Shown here: piece after piece, positions 24,666 to 34,474 of the stretch
How positions within the stretch are numbered: position 1 is the stretch's first letter
Layout: each line of letters opens with the position of its first letter
Position numbers and translations under genes: made by a program
Notes under the pieces: generated by a model
Databases searched by the model: none
What the model saw: the letters and a program-made list of their open reading frames with translations, nothing else
Told to the model about the DNA's origin: nothing
Assembly (NCBI GenBank): GCA_963771845.1
Contig: CAVYVC010000021.1
Location: forward strand, 186,001 to 250,000
Direction: 5' to 3'
DNA length: 64,000 nt
Source of the DNA: VAZQ01 sp963771845
GTDB taxonomy: Bacteria; Pseudomonadota; Alphaproteobacteria; Rhizobiales; Xanthobacteraceae

Positions 24666-24796
24666 GACTTCCACTACATGGGCCGTTATAACCCGCTGAG
24701 CGGGAAATGACGGAGAGGGTGTAAATTTTACATATAATAATATATTCGAAAAATTGTATCCGGCAATCGAAACTAGCAAGAAAGTTGCTGGCTTCG

Positions 24797-26158
24797 CTAG
24801 CCGCCAATGTTGCGGCGCACCGCAGGGGGGCTGCTGATCTCCGCTGAAGCTTCAAAATCGGCCCGGCGCCAATGCACCTGCGCCTGCGCACCGGAAGCCG
24901 GAGGGGGGCGATTGAGAAAATCGAGCGTGGCGCCCGTGCGTTCCAGCAAAGTCTTGGCGATGAAGCATCCAAGCCCAAGGCCGCTTGCTTCGGGATCAGT
25001 CATTTCTCTTCCGCGGTCGCGAACCTTGGAGTGACGAGTCGTGAGATAAGGCTCGCCAATCCGGTCCATGATCTCAGGGGCAAAACCCGGACCATCGTCA
25101 ATGATCGCGACCTTGACCCCGGTTTCACTCCAGGAGGCTGTCACCTGCACCCGCTCCTGGGCAAAATCGACCGCGTTTTCGACCAGATTGCCGAGACCGT
25201 AAAGGACGGCCGGATTCCTCCTGCCCACCGGTTCTGCTGACCCATCGCCAGCGAGCCCCACGCTAATCGCAATGCCAAAATTCCGGTGCGGGGCGACAAC
25301 TTCCTCAATCAGCGACGAAAGCTTCATACGATCGAATGGTTCGGCACTCGATAGCGCGCTGAGCTTGCCCAGAATCGCGCGGCAGCGTTTCACCTGCGTA
25401 TTGAGCACGCGAATGTCCTCGGCGTGATCGCCCGCGGCCCCGATCGCAAGCTCAAGGTCTTTCGCGATCAGCGTAATCGTGGCAAGCGGGCTGCCGAGCT
25501 CGTGCGCGGCAGCGGCCGCCAGGCCATCGAGCTGAGAAAGATGTTGTTCGCGCGCCAGTACCAGCTCCGTCGCCGTGAGTGCATCCGCGAGCCGGCGGGA
25601 GTCTTCGGCGATCTGCCAGGCTTGCAAACCGATGAAGGCGATAGCGAGCAGGATCGATAACCACACGCCCACGACATAGACCCATGGCAGCTCGAGTGGC
25701 GGCTCGCTGTCCCACGGCAAAGGGAGATGGACAAAGGTGAGCACGCTTGCACATGCGACCGCCAGGCTGCCGAGCATGAAGGTCATGCGCGGAGGCAACG
25801 CAGTCGCCGAAAGCAGGACGGGGCCAAGGAACAAGAAGGCAAATGGATTCTGCAGTCCGCCGGTGAAGAACAAAAGTACCGCAAGCTCGGCAATGTCGAA
25901 CGCCAGCAGCCAGGCGGCGCGCTCAGGCTCAAGGCGCTGCATCGTGGGAAACCGAATGCGCAACGCGATGTTGAGCCATGCCGCAAGCGCGATGACCGCG
26001 AGGCAAGCCCAAACCGGCAGCTCGAAATCGAGGCCCCAATAGACGATGAGGACCGCAATGGTCTGTCCGGCCACCGCGAGCCAACGCGAACGCACAAGAG
26101 TATCAAGCCGCAAACTGCCCGTGCCGGGACGAGCCTCAACGGCAATTTGGTTGCTCAC
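24797..26158 (-). CDS. actS: Redox sensor histidine kinase ActS/RegB/PrrB
   Basis: Membrane histidine kinase partner of ActR, 453 aa. Six N-terminal membrane helices (about 27-182) hold the quinone-sensing heptapeptide GGLQNPF at residues 100-106. The H box AAAAAHELGSPLATI has His219, and the redox-active cysteine of the family is at 259 (KRCRAIL). The ATPase domain shows NLVENAVDFA and DDGPGFAPE. All key sensing residues are present, so it should respond to quinone and thiol redox state. It is divergent from an ABC transporter across 104 bp. Confidence 0.94.
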   Translation of the reverse strand: MSNQIAVEARPGTGSLRLDTLVRSRWLAVAGQTIAVLIVYWGLDFELPVWACLAVIALAAWLNIALRIRFPTMQRLEPERAAWLLAFDIAELAVLLFFTGGLQNPFAFLFLGPVLLSATALPPRMTFMLGSLAVACASVLTFVHLPLPWDSEPPLELPWVYVVGVWLSILLAIAFIGLQAWQIAEDSRRLADALTATELVLAREQHLSQLDGLAAAAAHELGSPLATITLIAKDLELAIGAAGDHAEDIRVLNTQVKRCRAILGKLSALSSAEPFDRMKLSSLIEEVVAPHRNFGIAISVGLAGDGSAEPVGRRNPAVLYGLGNLVENAVDFAQERVQVTASWSETGVKVAIIDDGPGFAPEIMDRIGEPYLTTRHSKVRDRGREMTDPEASGLGLGCFIAKTLLERTGATLDFLNRPPPASGAQAQVHWRRADFEASAEISSPPAVRRNIGG

Positions 26159-26262
26159 TACCCCAATTTACGATCTCGCGCCGACAAATTGAACCGCGCA
26201 TAACACCCCTTGCTTCGCATGTCTTGCCTTGCCACATCTGAGGTTTCGCCGGTGCGTATGCT

Positions 26263-27018
26263 ATGCAGGCCGAACCCGCCATTCTCGTCGATCAGCTCGT
26301 TAAAGTTTATAAGTCCACGCGCGCAGTGGACGGGATTTCGTTTGCTCTTGAACAGGGCTCCATCACCGGCCTGCTCGGCGGCAACGGAGCAGGAAAGACC
26401 ACGACGCTCGCGATGATTCTGGGACTGATCACTCCGACGTCGGGCGCCGTGCGCGTGCTCGGAGCGCACATGCCGCGCCAACGTTACCAGGTGCTGCACA
26501 AGCTCAACTTCGAAAGCCCGTACATGGATCTGCCGCACAGGCTCACCGTGCGGCAGAATCTCAAAGTGTTCGGCAAACTTTATGACGTAAGGGATCTGGC
26601 AGATCGGATTTCTTCGCTCGCCGAAGAGCTGGACTTGATGGAGTTTCTGGACCGGCCTGTCGGCAAGCTTTCGGCCGGGCAGAAGACGCGGGTGGCGCTC
26701 GCCAAGGCCTTGATCAACTCACCGCAAGTGTTACTGCTCGATGAGCCTACCGCCTCGCTCGATCCCGACACCGCCGACTGGGTGCGCAGCCGGCTCGAAC
26801 AGTTTCGCAAGGCACGCGGGGCCACCATGCTCTTCGCCTCGCACAACATGGCTGAAGTCGAGCGGCTCTGCGAGCGCGTGATCATGATGAAGCGTGGCCG
26901 CATCGAGGACGATGACACTCCCGCACGCCTGTTGATCCGCTACGGCCGCCAGACCCTGGAAGAGGTTTTTCTCGACGTCGCACGCGGGCACGGCCACATG
27001 CGGGAAGCAGCCCAGTGA
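26263..27018 (+). CDS. ABC transporter ATP-binding protein (ABC-2 type)
   Basis: A 251-residue ATPase: Walker A GGNGAGKTT at 39-47, signature LSAGQKTRVALAKAL, Walker B VLLLDEPTASLDP and a His loop ASHNMAE. It forms a two-gene exporter with the permease downstream (stop and start overlap in TGATG). The C-terminal region YGRQTLEEVFLDVARG is typical of ABC-2 exporters of the NodI/multidrug type. The cargo is unknown. It lies head to head with actS, so redox control is possible. Confidence 0.92.
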   Translation: MQAEPAILVDQLVKVYKSTRAVDGISFALEQGSITGLLGGNGAGKTTTLAMILGLITPTSGAVRVLGAHMPRQRYQVLHKLNFESPYMDLPHRLTVRQNLKVFGKLYDVRDLADRISSLAEELDLMEFLDRPVGKLSAGQKTRVALAKALINSPQVLLLDEPTASLDPDTADWVRSRLEQFRKARGATMLFASHNMAEVERLCERVIMMKRGRIEDDDTPARLLIRYGRQTLEEVFLDVARGHGHMREAAQ

Positions 27019-27842
27019 TGGCTTCCATGCAAATCACCGGCGGCGTAATGGTGGCGCCGCGCCGCGTAGGCGCGATGGTCTTGCGTTATCTGTACCTTTT
27101 GCGCTCGTCATGGACGCGCTTGCTCGAATTGATCTACTGGCCGGCCGTGCAATTATTCGTTTGGGGCTTTCTGCAATTCTACATTGCCCAGAATTCAGGA
27201 TTTTTTGCGCGTGCAAGCGGGGTATTCATCGCCGCCGTGCTGATGTGGGACATGCTTTTCCGCGGCCAGCTTGGTTTTTCCGTCTCGTTTCTCGAGGAGA
27301 TGTGGTCGCGCAATCTTGGCAACCTGATGATCAGTCCGTTGCGCCCGATCGAATTCGTATGTGCGCTGATGATCATGAGCCTCATTCGGCTTGCGATCGG
27401 TATGATTCCGGTCACGCTGCTCGCAATCGCGTTCTTCGGGTTCAATCTCTACAGCCTCGGACTCGCGCTCGCTGCCTTCTTCGTCAATCTGATCCTCACC
27501 AGCTGGGCGGTTGCCCTCGTCGTGGCAGGCGTCCTTTTGCGAAACGGGATGGGCGCCGAGAGCCTTGCCTGGACGCTGATGTTCGTCCTGATGCCGCTCA
27601 CTTGCGTCTATTACCCCGTGAGCGTCTTGCCGGGCTGGTTGCAGACCATGGCGTGGACGCTGCCGCCCACCTATGTTTTTGAAGGAATGCGCTCGCTGGT
27701 CATGATGCACGTGTTTCGCAGCGATCTCATGCTGGAAGCCTTGGCTCTTAATGCCCTCTATTTTGCCGCGGCCGTGATTGCATTTCTTGGGTTGCTCAAG
27801 AGCGCGCGCCGCTCAGGCTCGCTGTTGCAGACGGGCGAGTAG
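27018..27842 (+). CDS. ABC-2 type transporter permease
   Basis: A 274-residue membrane protein with about six predicted helices, one containing GVFIAAVLMWDMLFRGQLGF, and the ABC-2 hallmark near TCVYYPVSVLPGWLQTMAWTLPPTYVFEGMR (Pro-rich end of the permease domain). The ATG at 27018 shares its A with the stop of the ATPase gene; a GTG at 27015 is an alternative. Together the two genes encode an exporter of unknown substrate. Confidence 0.9.
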   Translation: MASMQITGGVMVAPRRVGAMVLRYLYLLRSSWTRLLELIYWPAVQLFVWGFLQFYIAQNSGFFARASGVFIAAVLMWDMLFRGQLGFSVSFLEEMWSRNLGNLMISPLRPIEFVCALMIMSLIRLAIGMIPVTLLAIAFFGFNLYSLGLALAAFFVNLILTSWAVALVVAGVLLRNGMGAESLAWTLMFVLMPLTCVYYPVSVLPGWLQTMAWTLPPTYVFEGMRSLVMMHVFRSDLMLEALALNALYFAAAVIAFLGLLKSARRSGSLLQTGE

Positions 27843-27997
27843 GTGTCCGATCCATCCGCTTGCTGCGGCGGGGAAGCTACCGCGGGCTGGAATCGCTGCC
27901 GCCGGTAACCGAAACATGAATCGAATATGACAATCAGTTGACTGTTCGTCGGAAACGCGACACTGTGTTGCAGCGCAACATAACAGGGGCCGGGGCA

Positions 27998-29440
27998 ATG
28001 GCGATCGGTGAGTTCGGCGGCGCGCCGGCTACGGGGGAAACTGGCCCGATGTATGCCGCGCCGGCCTATTGGCTCTATGAAATGAGCCAGGCGGCGCTCA
28101 ATCCGTCGCGGGCGCTCGCCGACGCGACGCGCCTCTTCTTCAAGAACCCGGCCAATCCATGGTCCTATACTGCCTTAGGGCGAACCATCTCGGCCGGGAT
28201 GGAGCTGTTCGAACGCTCGACCCGGCGTTACGGAAAGCCGGAATGGAATATTGCCTCGACCGTCGTGGGTGGCGAGCGGGTCCCCGTGCGCCTCTCGGTG
28301 TTATGGGAGCGGCCGTTCTGCCGGTTGTTGCATTTCGAGCGCGTGTTTGATCACGCGCCGCGCCGGCCGCAGCCGCGCCTGCTCATCGTGGCGCCCATGT
28401 CGGGCCATTATCCGACGCTCCTGCGTGGAACGGTGGAGGGATTTCTCCCCAATCACGACGTGTATATCACCGAATGGATCGATGCCCGCATGATCCCGGT
28501 GACCGAAGGCAGGTTCGATCTCGACGATTACATCGACTACGTCATTTCAATGCTGCACGTGCTCGGCGGCGACGTGCACGTGCTTGCGGTCTGTCAGCCG
28601 TCCGTCCCGGTGCTCGCCGCGATCGCCGGCATGGAAGCAACCGACGATCCCTATGTGCCGCATTCCATGGTGTTGATGGGCGGTCCCATTGACACCCGCG
28701 TCAACCCCACCGTCGTCAATACGCTGGCAGAAAGACGCGGCACGGACTGGTTTCGGCGCAACGTCATCACCAAAGTGCCGTTTCCAAATCCCGGTTTCAT
28801 GCGAGACGTCTATCCCGGTTTTTTGCAGCTCAACGGTTTCGTGAGCATGAATCTCGACCGGCACATCGAGGCGCACCGCAAACTGTTCCTGCACCTCGTG
28901 CATGGCGACGGCGACTCTGCGCAGAAGCATCGCGAGTTCTACGACGAATACCTTGCAGTCATGGACCTTGCGGCGGAATTTTACTTGCAGACTGTCGAGA
29001 CCGTGTTCGTGCGTCACGCGCTGCCGAAGGGCGAAATGACTCACCGCGGCGTGCGTATTGATCCCGCCAAAATCCGTCGCGTCGCCTTGCTCACGATCGA
29101 GGGCGAGAACGATGATATCTCGGGCGTGGGTCAGACCGAGGCGGCGCACCGCCTCTGTGCGAATATTCCATCGGAGCGCAAGGCACATTGGCTGCAGCCC
29201 GCGGTTGGCCATTACGGCGTCTTCAACGGCTCTCGTTTCCGGGCCGAGATCGTGCCGCGTGTTTCGGATTTTGTTCTGTCCAACAACAGCGCGGCCGGTC
29301 GAACGCACCGGGCGCGCTCTGACGGTGGCCGCGTCTCCGGCAACGGCTCGACGAATGCGCAGTTGGAGTCGGAACCCGGGGCAAAAGCGCAACCGGACGG
29401 ATCAGCGCGTGCGCAACTGCGGCCGCCAAATCTCAACTAA
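27998..29440 (+). CDS. phaZ: Intracellular polyhydroxyalkanoate depolymerase
   Basis: Breaks down stored PHA granules. The 480-residue product has the N-terminal APAYWLYEMSQAALNPSRA, a Cys-type lipase box AVCQPSVP (as in the PhaZ1 group where Cys is the nucleophile), the acidic residue in LTIEGENDDISG and the His in GHYGVFNGSRFR. After the catalytic domain there is a tail of about 50 residues rich in Gly, Ser, Arg and Gln (from NNSAAG on) that is not part of the usual family. Starts at 27998 or 28049 are both possible; neither has a strong ribosome site. Confidence 0.92.
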   Translation: MAIGEFGGAPATGETGPMYAAPAYWLYEMSQAALNPSRALADATRLFFKNPANPWSYTALGRTISAGMELFERSTRRYGKPEWNIASTVVGGERVPVRLSVLWERPFCRLLHFERVFDHAPRRPQPRLLIVAPMSGHYPTLLRGTVEGFLPNHDVYITEWIDARMIPVTEGRFDLDDYIDYVISMLHVLGGDVHVLAVCQPSVPVLAAIAGMEATDDPYVPHSMVLMGGPIDTRVNPTVVNTLAERRGTDWFRRNVITKVPFPNPGFMRDVYPGFLQLNGFVSMNLDRHIEAHRKLFLHLVHGDGDSAQKHREFYDEYLAVMDLAAEFYLQTVETVFVRHALPKGEMTHRGVRIDPAKIRRVALLTIEGENDDISGVGQTEAAHRLCANIPSERKAHWLQPAVGHYGVFNGSRFRAEIVPRVSDFVLSNNSAAGRTHRARSDGGRVSGNGSTNAQLESEPGAKAQPDGSARAQLRPPNLN

Positions 29441-29751
29441 GGCGCGTCCCACCAGCATTTTTGCGTGATTCGCCATCAAGGCGCTGTCCTTCTCTTTCCT
29501 AACTCATTGACATCTCATTGCTATCTGAGCGCTGCAACGGTTGAGCCGGCCGACCCCGATCCCGTCCGCTAATTCTTAAGCAATGAACTGATATTCAATC
29601 GTATTCTCCCCCAAGCTGTGGGGTACTTACGGGAGAGGAAGCTACCAGCTGTTGGGGAGGAGGTTTATTTTCACTGTGCCCTCCTGTGTTCGCACGTCCT
29701 TGTGGCAGTATTTCAGTCACACATACGTTCATCAGCTTGGATTTGGCGTCG
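29441..29751. other. Intergenic region without a recognisable gene
   Basis: 311 bp between phaZ and the metallopeptidase gene. It is less GC-rich than the genes, with near-repeats CATTGACATCT/CATTGCTATCT around 29505-29527. No convincing coding frame, tRNA or hairpin terminator was found. Confidence 0.5.
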
Positions 29752-30528
29752 ATGTCCCTGCGCGCATTGCTCTACCGGCGACCGAGCGAGCCCTCGACCG
29801 TGCAGATCGTTTTCGACCAGGCGGTCTATCTCGTGCGCATGCGCCGCCACCGCCAGGCGCGCCGCTATACGCTGCGGATCGATGCTGCCGCGCGCGAAGT
29901 CGTCCTGACCATCCCGCCGCGCGGGAGCGTGAAGGAGGCAAAGGAGTTCGCGCAAAAGCACGGTGGTTGGATTGCGGCACGGCTCAAGCGGCTGCCCAAG
30001 GCGACGCCGTTTGCGGATGGGTCCGACGTGCCGTTGCGGGGGGTGCCGCATCGGATCGCCCATCGGCGCGGTGAACGCGGCACCGTGTGGACCGAACACT
30101 CCTCTCGCGGCGATCGGCTCTTGTGCGTTGCCGGTGAGCCCGCTCATGTCAATCGCCGCATCAACGACTTTCTCAAGCGCGAGGCCGCGCGCGAGCTTGC
30201 GGTGGCGAGCCGGCGCCACGCCAGCGCGCTCGGCGTCCCGATCAAACGCATTTGCGTGCGCGATCAAACGAGCCGCTGGGGGTCTTGCTCGAACACCGGC
30301 GTGTTGTCGTTCTCGTGGCGGCTTATTCTCGCTCCTTCCTTCGTACTGGACTACCTTGCGGCCCACGAAGTGTGCCATCTCGTTGAGCTCAATCACTCGC
30401 CCCGATTCTGGCGCCTGGTGGAGCGCCTTTACCCCGACGTTGAGCGCGCCAAAGCGTGGCTCGACGTGTATGGCACCGATCTCCACCGCTACGGCCTGAG
30501 CCTGCCGCGCGGCGCAAGTAACATCTGA
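29752..30528 (+). CDS. YgjP-like/SprT-like zinc metallopeptidase
   Basis: A 258-residue protein of the YgjP-like (DUF45) metallopeptidase family. It shows RRYTLRIDAAAREVVLTIPP and AAHEVCHLVELNHSPRFW, in which HEVCH is the HExxH zinc motif and the later His in NHSPRFW is the third ligand, plus QTSRWGSCS, the family's conserved WGSC block. The function in bacteria is poorly known; a cytosolic peptidase role is inferred. The ATG at 29752 fits the family start. Confidence 0.88.
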   Translation: MSLRALLYRRPSEPSTVQIVFDQAVYLVRMRRHRQARRYTLRIDAAAREVVLTIPPRGSVKEAKEFAQKHGGWIAARLKRLPKATPFADGSDVPLRGVPHRIAHRRGERGTVWTEHSSRGDRLLCVAGEPAHVNRRINDFLKREAARELAVASRRHASALGVPIKRICVRDQTSRWGSCSNTGVLSFSWRLILAPSFVLDYLAAHEVCHLVELNHSPRFWRLVERLYPDVERAKAWLDVYGTDLHRYGLSLPRGASNI

Positions 30529-30577
30529 GCGCGCGCCAGCGCTTTCAATTCTGCAACTGTCTAATCTGCGACTCTCA

Positions 30578-31342
30578 ATGGTCTGCTCTGAGACGGGATG
30601 GCAGCGCGCTTGCGGCAACTATGAATTGCCCGCGGACGAAGTCCACGTCTGGCGGGCGACGCTCGATCAGCCGCAAGAGGTGATGGAGCAATTTCTGCAA
30701 GTGCTCTCTACCGATGAGCGCGCGCGCGCGGGCAAATTTCACTTCGAAGCGGATCGCAAGAGGCACATCATCGGACGCGGCATGTCCCGGCTGCTGCTCG
30801 GGCATTGTATTGGGACTGCGGCTGGTGCGCTGAAATTTACGCATAACGAATTCGGTAAGCCATTTTTGTCAGACGGTTTGACACCTCGTTTCAATATATC
30901 CCATTCGGGCGAACTGGTTCTGGTGGCGCTCGCCCGCGGCCGCACAATCGGCGTCGATGTCGAGCGCATGCGAAAGGACATGGCGCAGGCGGAGATCGCC
31001 GAACGCTTCTTTTCACCACGCGAATGCGCCGCATTGGCGGGCCTTGCGCCCGAGATGCAATGCGAGGCCTTCTTCGCCTGCTGGACACGCAAGGAAGCCT
31101 ATCTGAAGGCGCGCGGCGATGGACTCTCTTTGCCGCTCGATCAGTTCGATGTTGCGTTTATACCGGGCGAGGTGCCGCGCCTCCTGGAGACGCGGCATGA
31201 CCCGACGGAGGTGCATCGCTTTACCATTCGTGCCCCAGATCCGGGCTACGGTTGCAAGGCGGCTGTGGCCGTCGAAGGCTCGGACTGGACGTTGAAATGC
31301 TGGGACTGGTCGCGGATTGCCGTCGACGCGCTGGGAGCCTGA
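30578..31342 (+). CDS. 4'-phosphopantetheinyl transferase (Sfp type)
   Basis: Transfers the phosphopantetheine arm of CoA to carrier proteins. The 254-residue protein has the Sfp-type two-lobe pattern: KPFLSDGLTPRFNISHSGELVLVA in the first lobe, GVDVERM with the Mg-binding Asp and Glu, and FFACWTRKEAYLKARGDGL with the WxxKEA motif in the second. No polyketide or peptide synthetase is nearby, so the target carrier protein is encoded elsewhere. Confidence 0.93.
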   Translation: MVCSETGWQRACGNYELPADEVHVWRATLDQPQEVMEQFLQVLSTDERARAGKFHFEADRKRHIIGRGMSRLLLGHCIGTAAGALKFTHNEFGKPFLSDGLTPRFNISHSGELVLVALARGRTIGVDVERMRKDMAQAEIAERFFSPRECAALAGLAPEMQCEAFFACWTRKEAYLKARGDGLSLPLDQFDVAFIPGEVPRLLETRHDPTEVHRFTIRAPDPGYGCKAAVAVEGSDWTLKCWDWSRIAVDALGA

Positions 31343-31416
31343 GGTGTGGCGGCGGGTAGCCATGCAGCGCGCGGCGCAATATGATATCCCGCCTGGCAGA
31401 AACTGGTCCAACGCAG

Positions 31417-31722
31417 ATGCTTTCGACTCTCAAAGCCCTCTGGAGCCGTCTTGCCGGTGGTACTGACGAGGCCAGCACGCCGGCCGTGCCCGCAACTGAG
31501 TACAAGGGCTATCGCATTCTGCCTGCGCCGTTTCGAAACAATGCGGTCTATCAAACTGCCGGCACGATCGAGAAGGATACGCCCGAGGGGGTCAAACAGC
31601 ACCGCTTCGTGCGCGCCGACACTCATCACAGCAGAGAGGACGCGATTGCGTTTGCAGTTTCAAAAGCCAAGCAAATCATCGATTTGCAAGGAGACCGTAT
31701 CTTCAAGGAAACGGACGTCTAG
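31417..31722 (+). CDS. HlyU-family protein
   Basis: A 101-residue protein with the HlyU pattern: EYKGYRILPAPFRNNAVYQ, then AGTIEKDTPEGVKQHRFVRAD and the C-terminal AKQIIDLQGDRIFKE. HlyU in Vibrio was described as a virulence regulator, but this small family is broad in alphaproteobacteria and its role there is unclear. The ATG at 31417 is chosen from the family start. It precedes the sulfatase gene by 16 bp on the same strand, so co-transcription is likely. Confidence 0.85.
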   Translation: MLSTLKALWSRLAGGTDEASTPAVPATEYKGYRILPAPFRNNAVYQTAGTIEKDTPEGVKQHRFVRADTHHSREDAIAFAVSKAKQIIDLQGDRIFKETDV

Positions 31723-31738
31723 AGCGAGTTGACGACCT

Positions 31739-33334
31739 GTGGAGCCGTCGAGCAAGCGTTCGCGTCCGAATTTCATTCTGTTCATCACTGATCAACATCG
31801 CGCCGATTTTCTCGGCTGCTATGGTCATCCGATCCTGCGCACGCCGCATATCGATTCGATCGCGGCGCAGGGAACAGCGTTCGATCAATTCTACGTCGCC
31901 AGCCCGGTCTGTATGCCGAACCGGGCAAGCCTCATGACCGGACGCATGCCTTCCGTCCACGGCGTGCGCTGCAACGGCATTCCGCTATCAATCAACTCAG
32001 TGACGTTTGTCGAGTTGCTGCGGGACGCGGGGTATGCCACCGCGCTCGTCGGCAAGAGCCATCTGCAGAATTTCACTGGATGGCCGCCGGTTGCAAGGCG
32101 TGCTGCGGCGCGTCCCGGCTACCGCGAGCCTTCGCCGGAACTGCGAGAGGCCGTGCGCACGGGGCTCGAGCATCCGGTCTATGAGCAGGAAACGCCCGAA
32201 TTCTGGACACGTGAGCATGCCACTGTCGCGACGCCATTCTACGGCTTTGATCACGTGACGCTGGTGCGTGCGCATGGCGATGATGCCGGCGGCGATTATG
32301 ATCGCTGGCTCAACGAGCGTAATCCAAAGGCCAAGCGCCTGCTTGGGCCGAGCAACAGCCTGCCGCACGACTATGTCTGTCCGCAGGCCTATCGCACCGC
32401 GGTCCCGGAGGAGCTTTACGCCACGTCCTTCCTGGGCGAGCGCGCCGCCGCTTTTCTCGAACGGGCGGAAGAGCCGTTTTTTCTCATGGTGTCCTTTCCC
32501 GACCCGCACCACCCCTTCAATCCTCCGGGCAAATACTGGAACATGTATGCGCCTTCCGATTTCGCCGTGCCGGAAGCTTATTCGCGCAATGATTGGACGC
32601 CGCCCCAGCACGTGCGGGCCATTCTGGAAGAACGCGACGCCGGAAAAGCCAACCTCGCGGGCATGAACACAATCGCAGTCTCATCGCGTGAGGCGCAGGA
32701 GGCGCGCGCACTGACCTGCGGCATGATCACGTGCATTGATGATGCCATCGGCCGCGTGCTGCACGCACTCGACCGGAGCGGAAAGCGCCAGGATAGCGTG
32801 GTCATATTTACCAGCGATCATGGCGACCATCTCGGCGATCACCGGCTGCTTCTCAAGGGGGCGGAGCAATATCAAAGCATTACGCGCGTACCGTTCATAT
32901 GGTCCGATCCGCAGGCCGCTACCCTGGCGCGGCGAACGAACGCTCTGGCATCGACCATCGACATTGCGGCAACCGTGCTGGAGCGTGCGCTTATCGAGCC
33001 ATTCAGCGGCATGCAGGGGCGAAGCGTGATTCCCGCGCTGGCCGGCGGCAAGGGGCGAGACCGTGTCTTTATTCAGTACGATCACCAGGCGCCGAATGCG
33101 GCGTCAGGCGTGCCGCCGCGAGTGCATACCCTGATCGATGATCGCTATCGCCTGAGCGTATTCGATGGCACGCACTGGGGCGAGCTTTACGACCTTGCCG
33201 ATGATCCCGGCGAGTTCGAAAATCTCTGGAGCGATCCCGCGCATGCCGCCACGCGCGCGCGCCTGATCGAACAGCTCGTGTTCTCGGAAATCGAGCATAT
33301 CGATCGCGTGCCGCTCCCGACCCGGCGCGCCTAG
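31739..33334 (+). CDS. Cys-type sulfatase (choline-sulfatase-like)
   Basis: Hydrolyses sulfate esters. The 531-residue enzyme starts with a GTG codon. Metal-binding Asp18 is in FITDQHRAD, and the formylglycine signature CMPNRASLMTG has Cys58 and Arg62, so activation by a formylglycine-generating enzyme is required. The second metal site is FTSDHGDHLGDHRLLLKG. No signal peptide, so it is cytoplasmic and its substrate must be imported. The C-terminal part (GELYDLADDPGEFENLW) is typical of the family. A TctC-type binding protein gene ends 2 bp away on the opposite strand. Confidence 0.92.
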   Translation: MEPSSKRSRPNFILFITDQHRADFLGCYGHPILRTPHIDSIAAQGTAFDQFYVASPVCMPNRASLMTGRMPSVHGVRCNGIPLSINSVTFVELLRDAGYATALVGKSHLQNFTGWPPVARRAAARPGYREPSPELREAVRTGLEHPVYEQETPEFWTREHATVATPFYGFDHVTLVRAHGDDAGGDYDRWLNERNPKAKRLLGPSNSLPHDYVCPQAYRTAVPEELYATSFLGERAAAFLERAEEPFFLMVSFPDPHHPFNPPGKYWNMYAPSDFAVPEAYSRNDWTPPQHVRAILEERDAGKANLAGMNTIAVSSREAQEARALTCGMITCIDDAIGRVLHALDRSGKRQDSVVIFTSDHGDHLGDHRLLLKGAEQYQSITRVPFIWSDPQAATLARRTNALASTIDIAATVLERALIEPFSGMQGRSVIPALAGGKGRDRVFIQYDHQAPNAASGVPPRVHTLIDDRYRLSVFDGTHWGELYDLADDPGEFENLWSDPAHAATRARLIEQLVFSEIEHIDRVPLPTRRA

Positions 33335-33336
33335 TC

Positions 33337-34329
33337 CTATTGCCCTTTGCCACGATCATCGGCGCTGAAACCGGCAGCCTTGACCAGGCGTCGCCAGCGC
33401 TCGATCTGCTGCTTGATGTTGACCTTGAGCTGCGGGCCGGTCTCGCCCGACACATCGTAGCCTTGCGCCTCGAGCTTTTCACGCACGGCCGGATCCGCAT
33501 GCGCTGCTGTCGCGGCCTGCAGCAGGCGGCCGGTGATGTTGGCCGGCGTGCCGCTCTTGACAAGCAGTCCGAACCAGACTTGAGCAGTAAATTCGGAATA
33601 GCCGAGCTCCGCGAAGGTCGGCACATCGGGCATCGCGCGGTATCGCGACGCGCTCGTGATCGCGAGCGCCCTTAGTTTTCCGGCGTGCACCTGTTCCATG
33701 GATGAATTGACCTGCGCAAAACCGAACAGAGAGTGCCCGCCCAGCAATCCGGTTACCTGCAGACCCGAGCCGCGGTAAGGTACATGCGTAAGATCGAGAT
33801 CGAATTTCTCGTTCATATGATGGCCGAGAAAATGCGACGGCGTGCCGGGATTGTATGACGAGTAGCTGAGCTTGCCGCGATTGGCCTTCGCCCAGGCCAG
33901 GAAATCCACGAAGGTGGCAGCCGGAACACTTGGATGGACAACAAAGACCAGCGGCGCTTCCACGCCGCGAATGAGCGGTTCAAAGTCGTCAATCGACCAG
34001 CGCTGATTACTGAACGCGCTGGGGTTGATTTCCGTGAAGGCCTGCGTGCCGATCCAGACCAATGTTCCGTCCGCAGGCGAAGCCGCGACGAATGCCGCCG
34101 ACATGTTGCCGTTTGCCCCGGGCTTGTGCTCGACGATAATCGTCTGGCCCAGCGTCTTGCTCATGTGGTCGGCGATGATCCGAGCGTAGGGATCGAGCGC
34201 CCCGCCGGGCGCCGTACCCACGACGAACCGGATCGTGCCGGTTTGTGCCATCGCACTGCCGGCAATGAGCAGCAACACAAGAGCCGCCGTCCGGACCACT
34301 CGAAGCATTGCCGGTAGTCGCGCGTTCAT
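33337..34329 (-). CDS. TctC/Bug-type periplasmic substrate-binding protein
   Basis: A 330-residue secreted binding protein of the tripartite tricarboxylate transporter family. It has a signal peptide (LPAMLRVVRTAALVLLLIAG then SAMAQ), then IRFVVGTAPGGALDPYARII, the VEHKPGANGN motif, WIGTQAFTEINPSAF and HVPYRGSG. The ATG at 34329 has AAGGAG seven bases upstream; the longer frame ahead is antisense DNA. No TctA/TctB membrane genes are near, so it is one of the orphan Bug proteins common in these bacteria. Ligand unknown; organic acids are usual. Confidence 0.92.
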   Translation of the reverse strand: MNARLPAMLRVVRTAALVLLLIAGSAMAQTGTIRFVVGTAPGGALDPYARIIADHMSKTLGQTIIVEHKPGANGNMSAAFVAASPADGTLVWIGTQAFTEINPSAFSNQRWSIDDFEPLIRGVEAPLVFVVHPSVPAATFVDFLAWAKANRGKLSYSSYNPGTPSHFLGHHMNEKFDLDLTHVPYRGSGLQVTGLLGGHSLFGFAQVNSSMEQVHAGKLRALAITSASRYRAMPDVPTFAELGYSEFTAQVWFGLLVKSGTPANITGRLLQAATAAHADPAVREKLEAQGYDVSGETGPQLKVNIKQQIERWRRLVKAAGFSADDRGKGQ

Positions 34330-34474
34330 GTCCGTTCTCCTTGCGACTGATCGGCTGCCGAATGCAGCTGCGGCGCTGCGCGCGTTGCAACCCATGGCGC
34401 TGACGAGTATCACGGACATGAGCACGAGACAAAAGCAAGCCGCAGCATCAGTGGCACATTCGGTGGCGTGAGGC

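Noticed and set aside
26158..26538. 126-codon minus-strand frame in front of actS
   Set aside because: It covers the promoter gap and the start of the ABC ATPase gene in antisense; no ribosome site or family.
30578..31342. Polyketide or peptide synthesis locus around the phosphopantetheinyl transferase
   Set aside because: No synthase, carrier protein or tailoring gene is near; the transferase alone is not evidence of a cluster.
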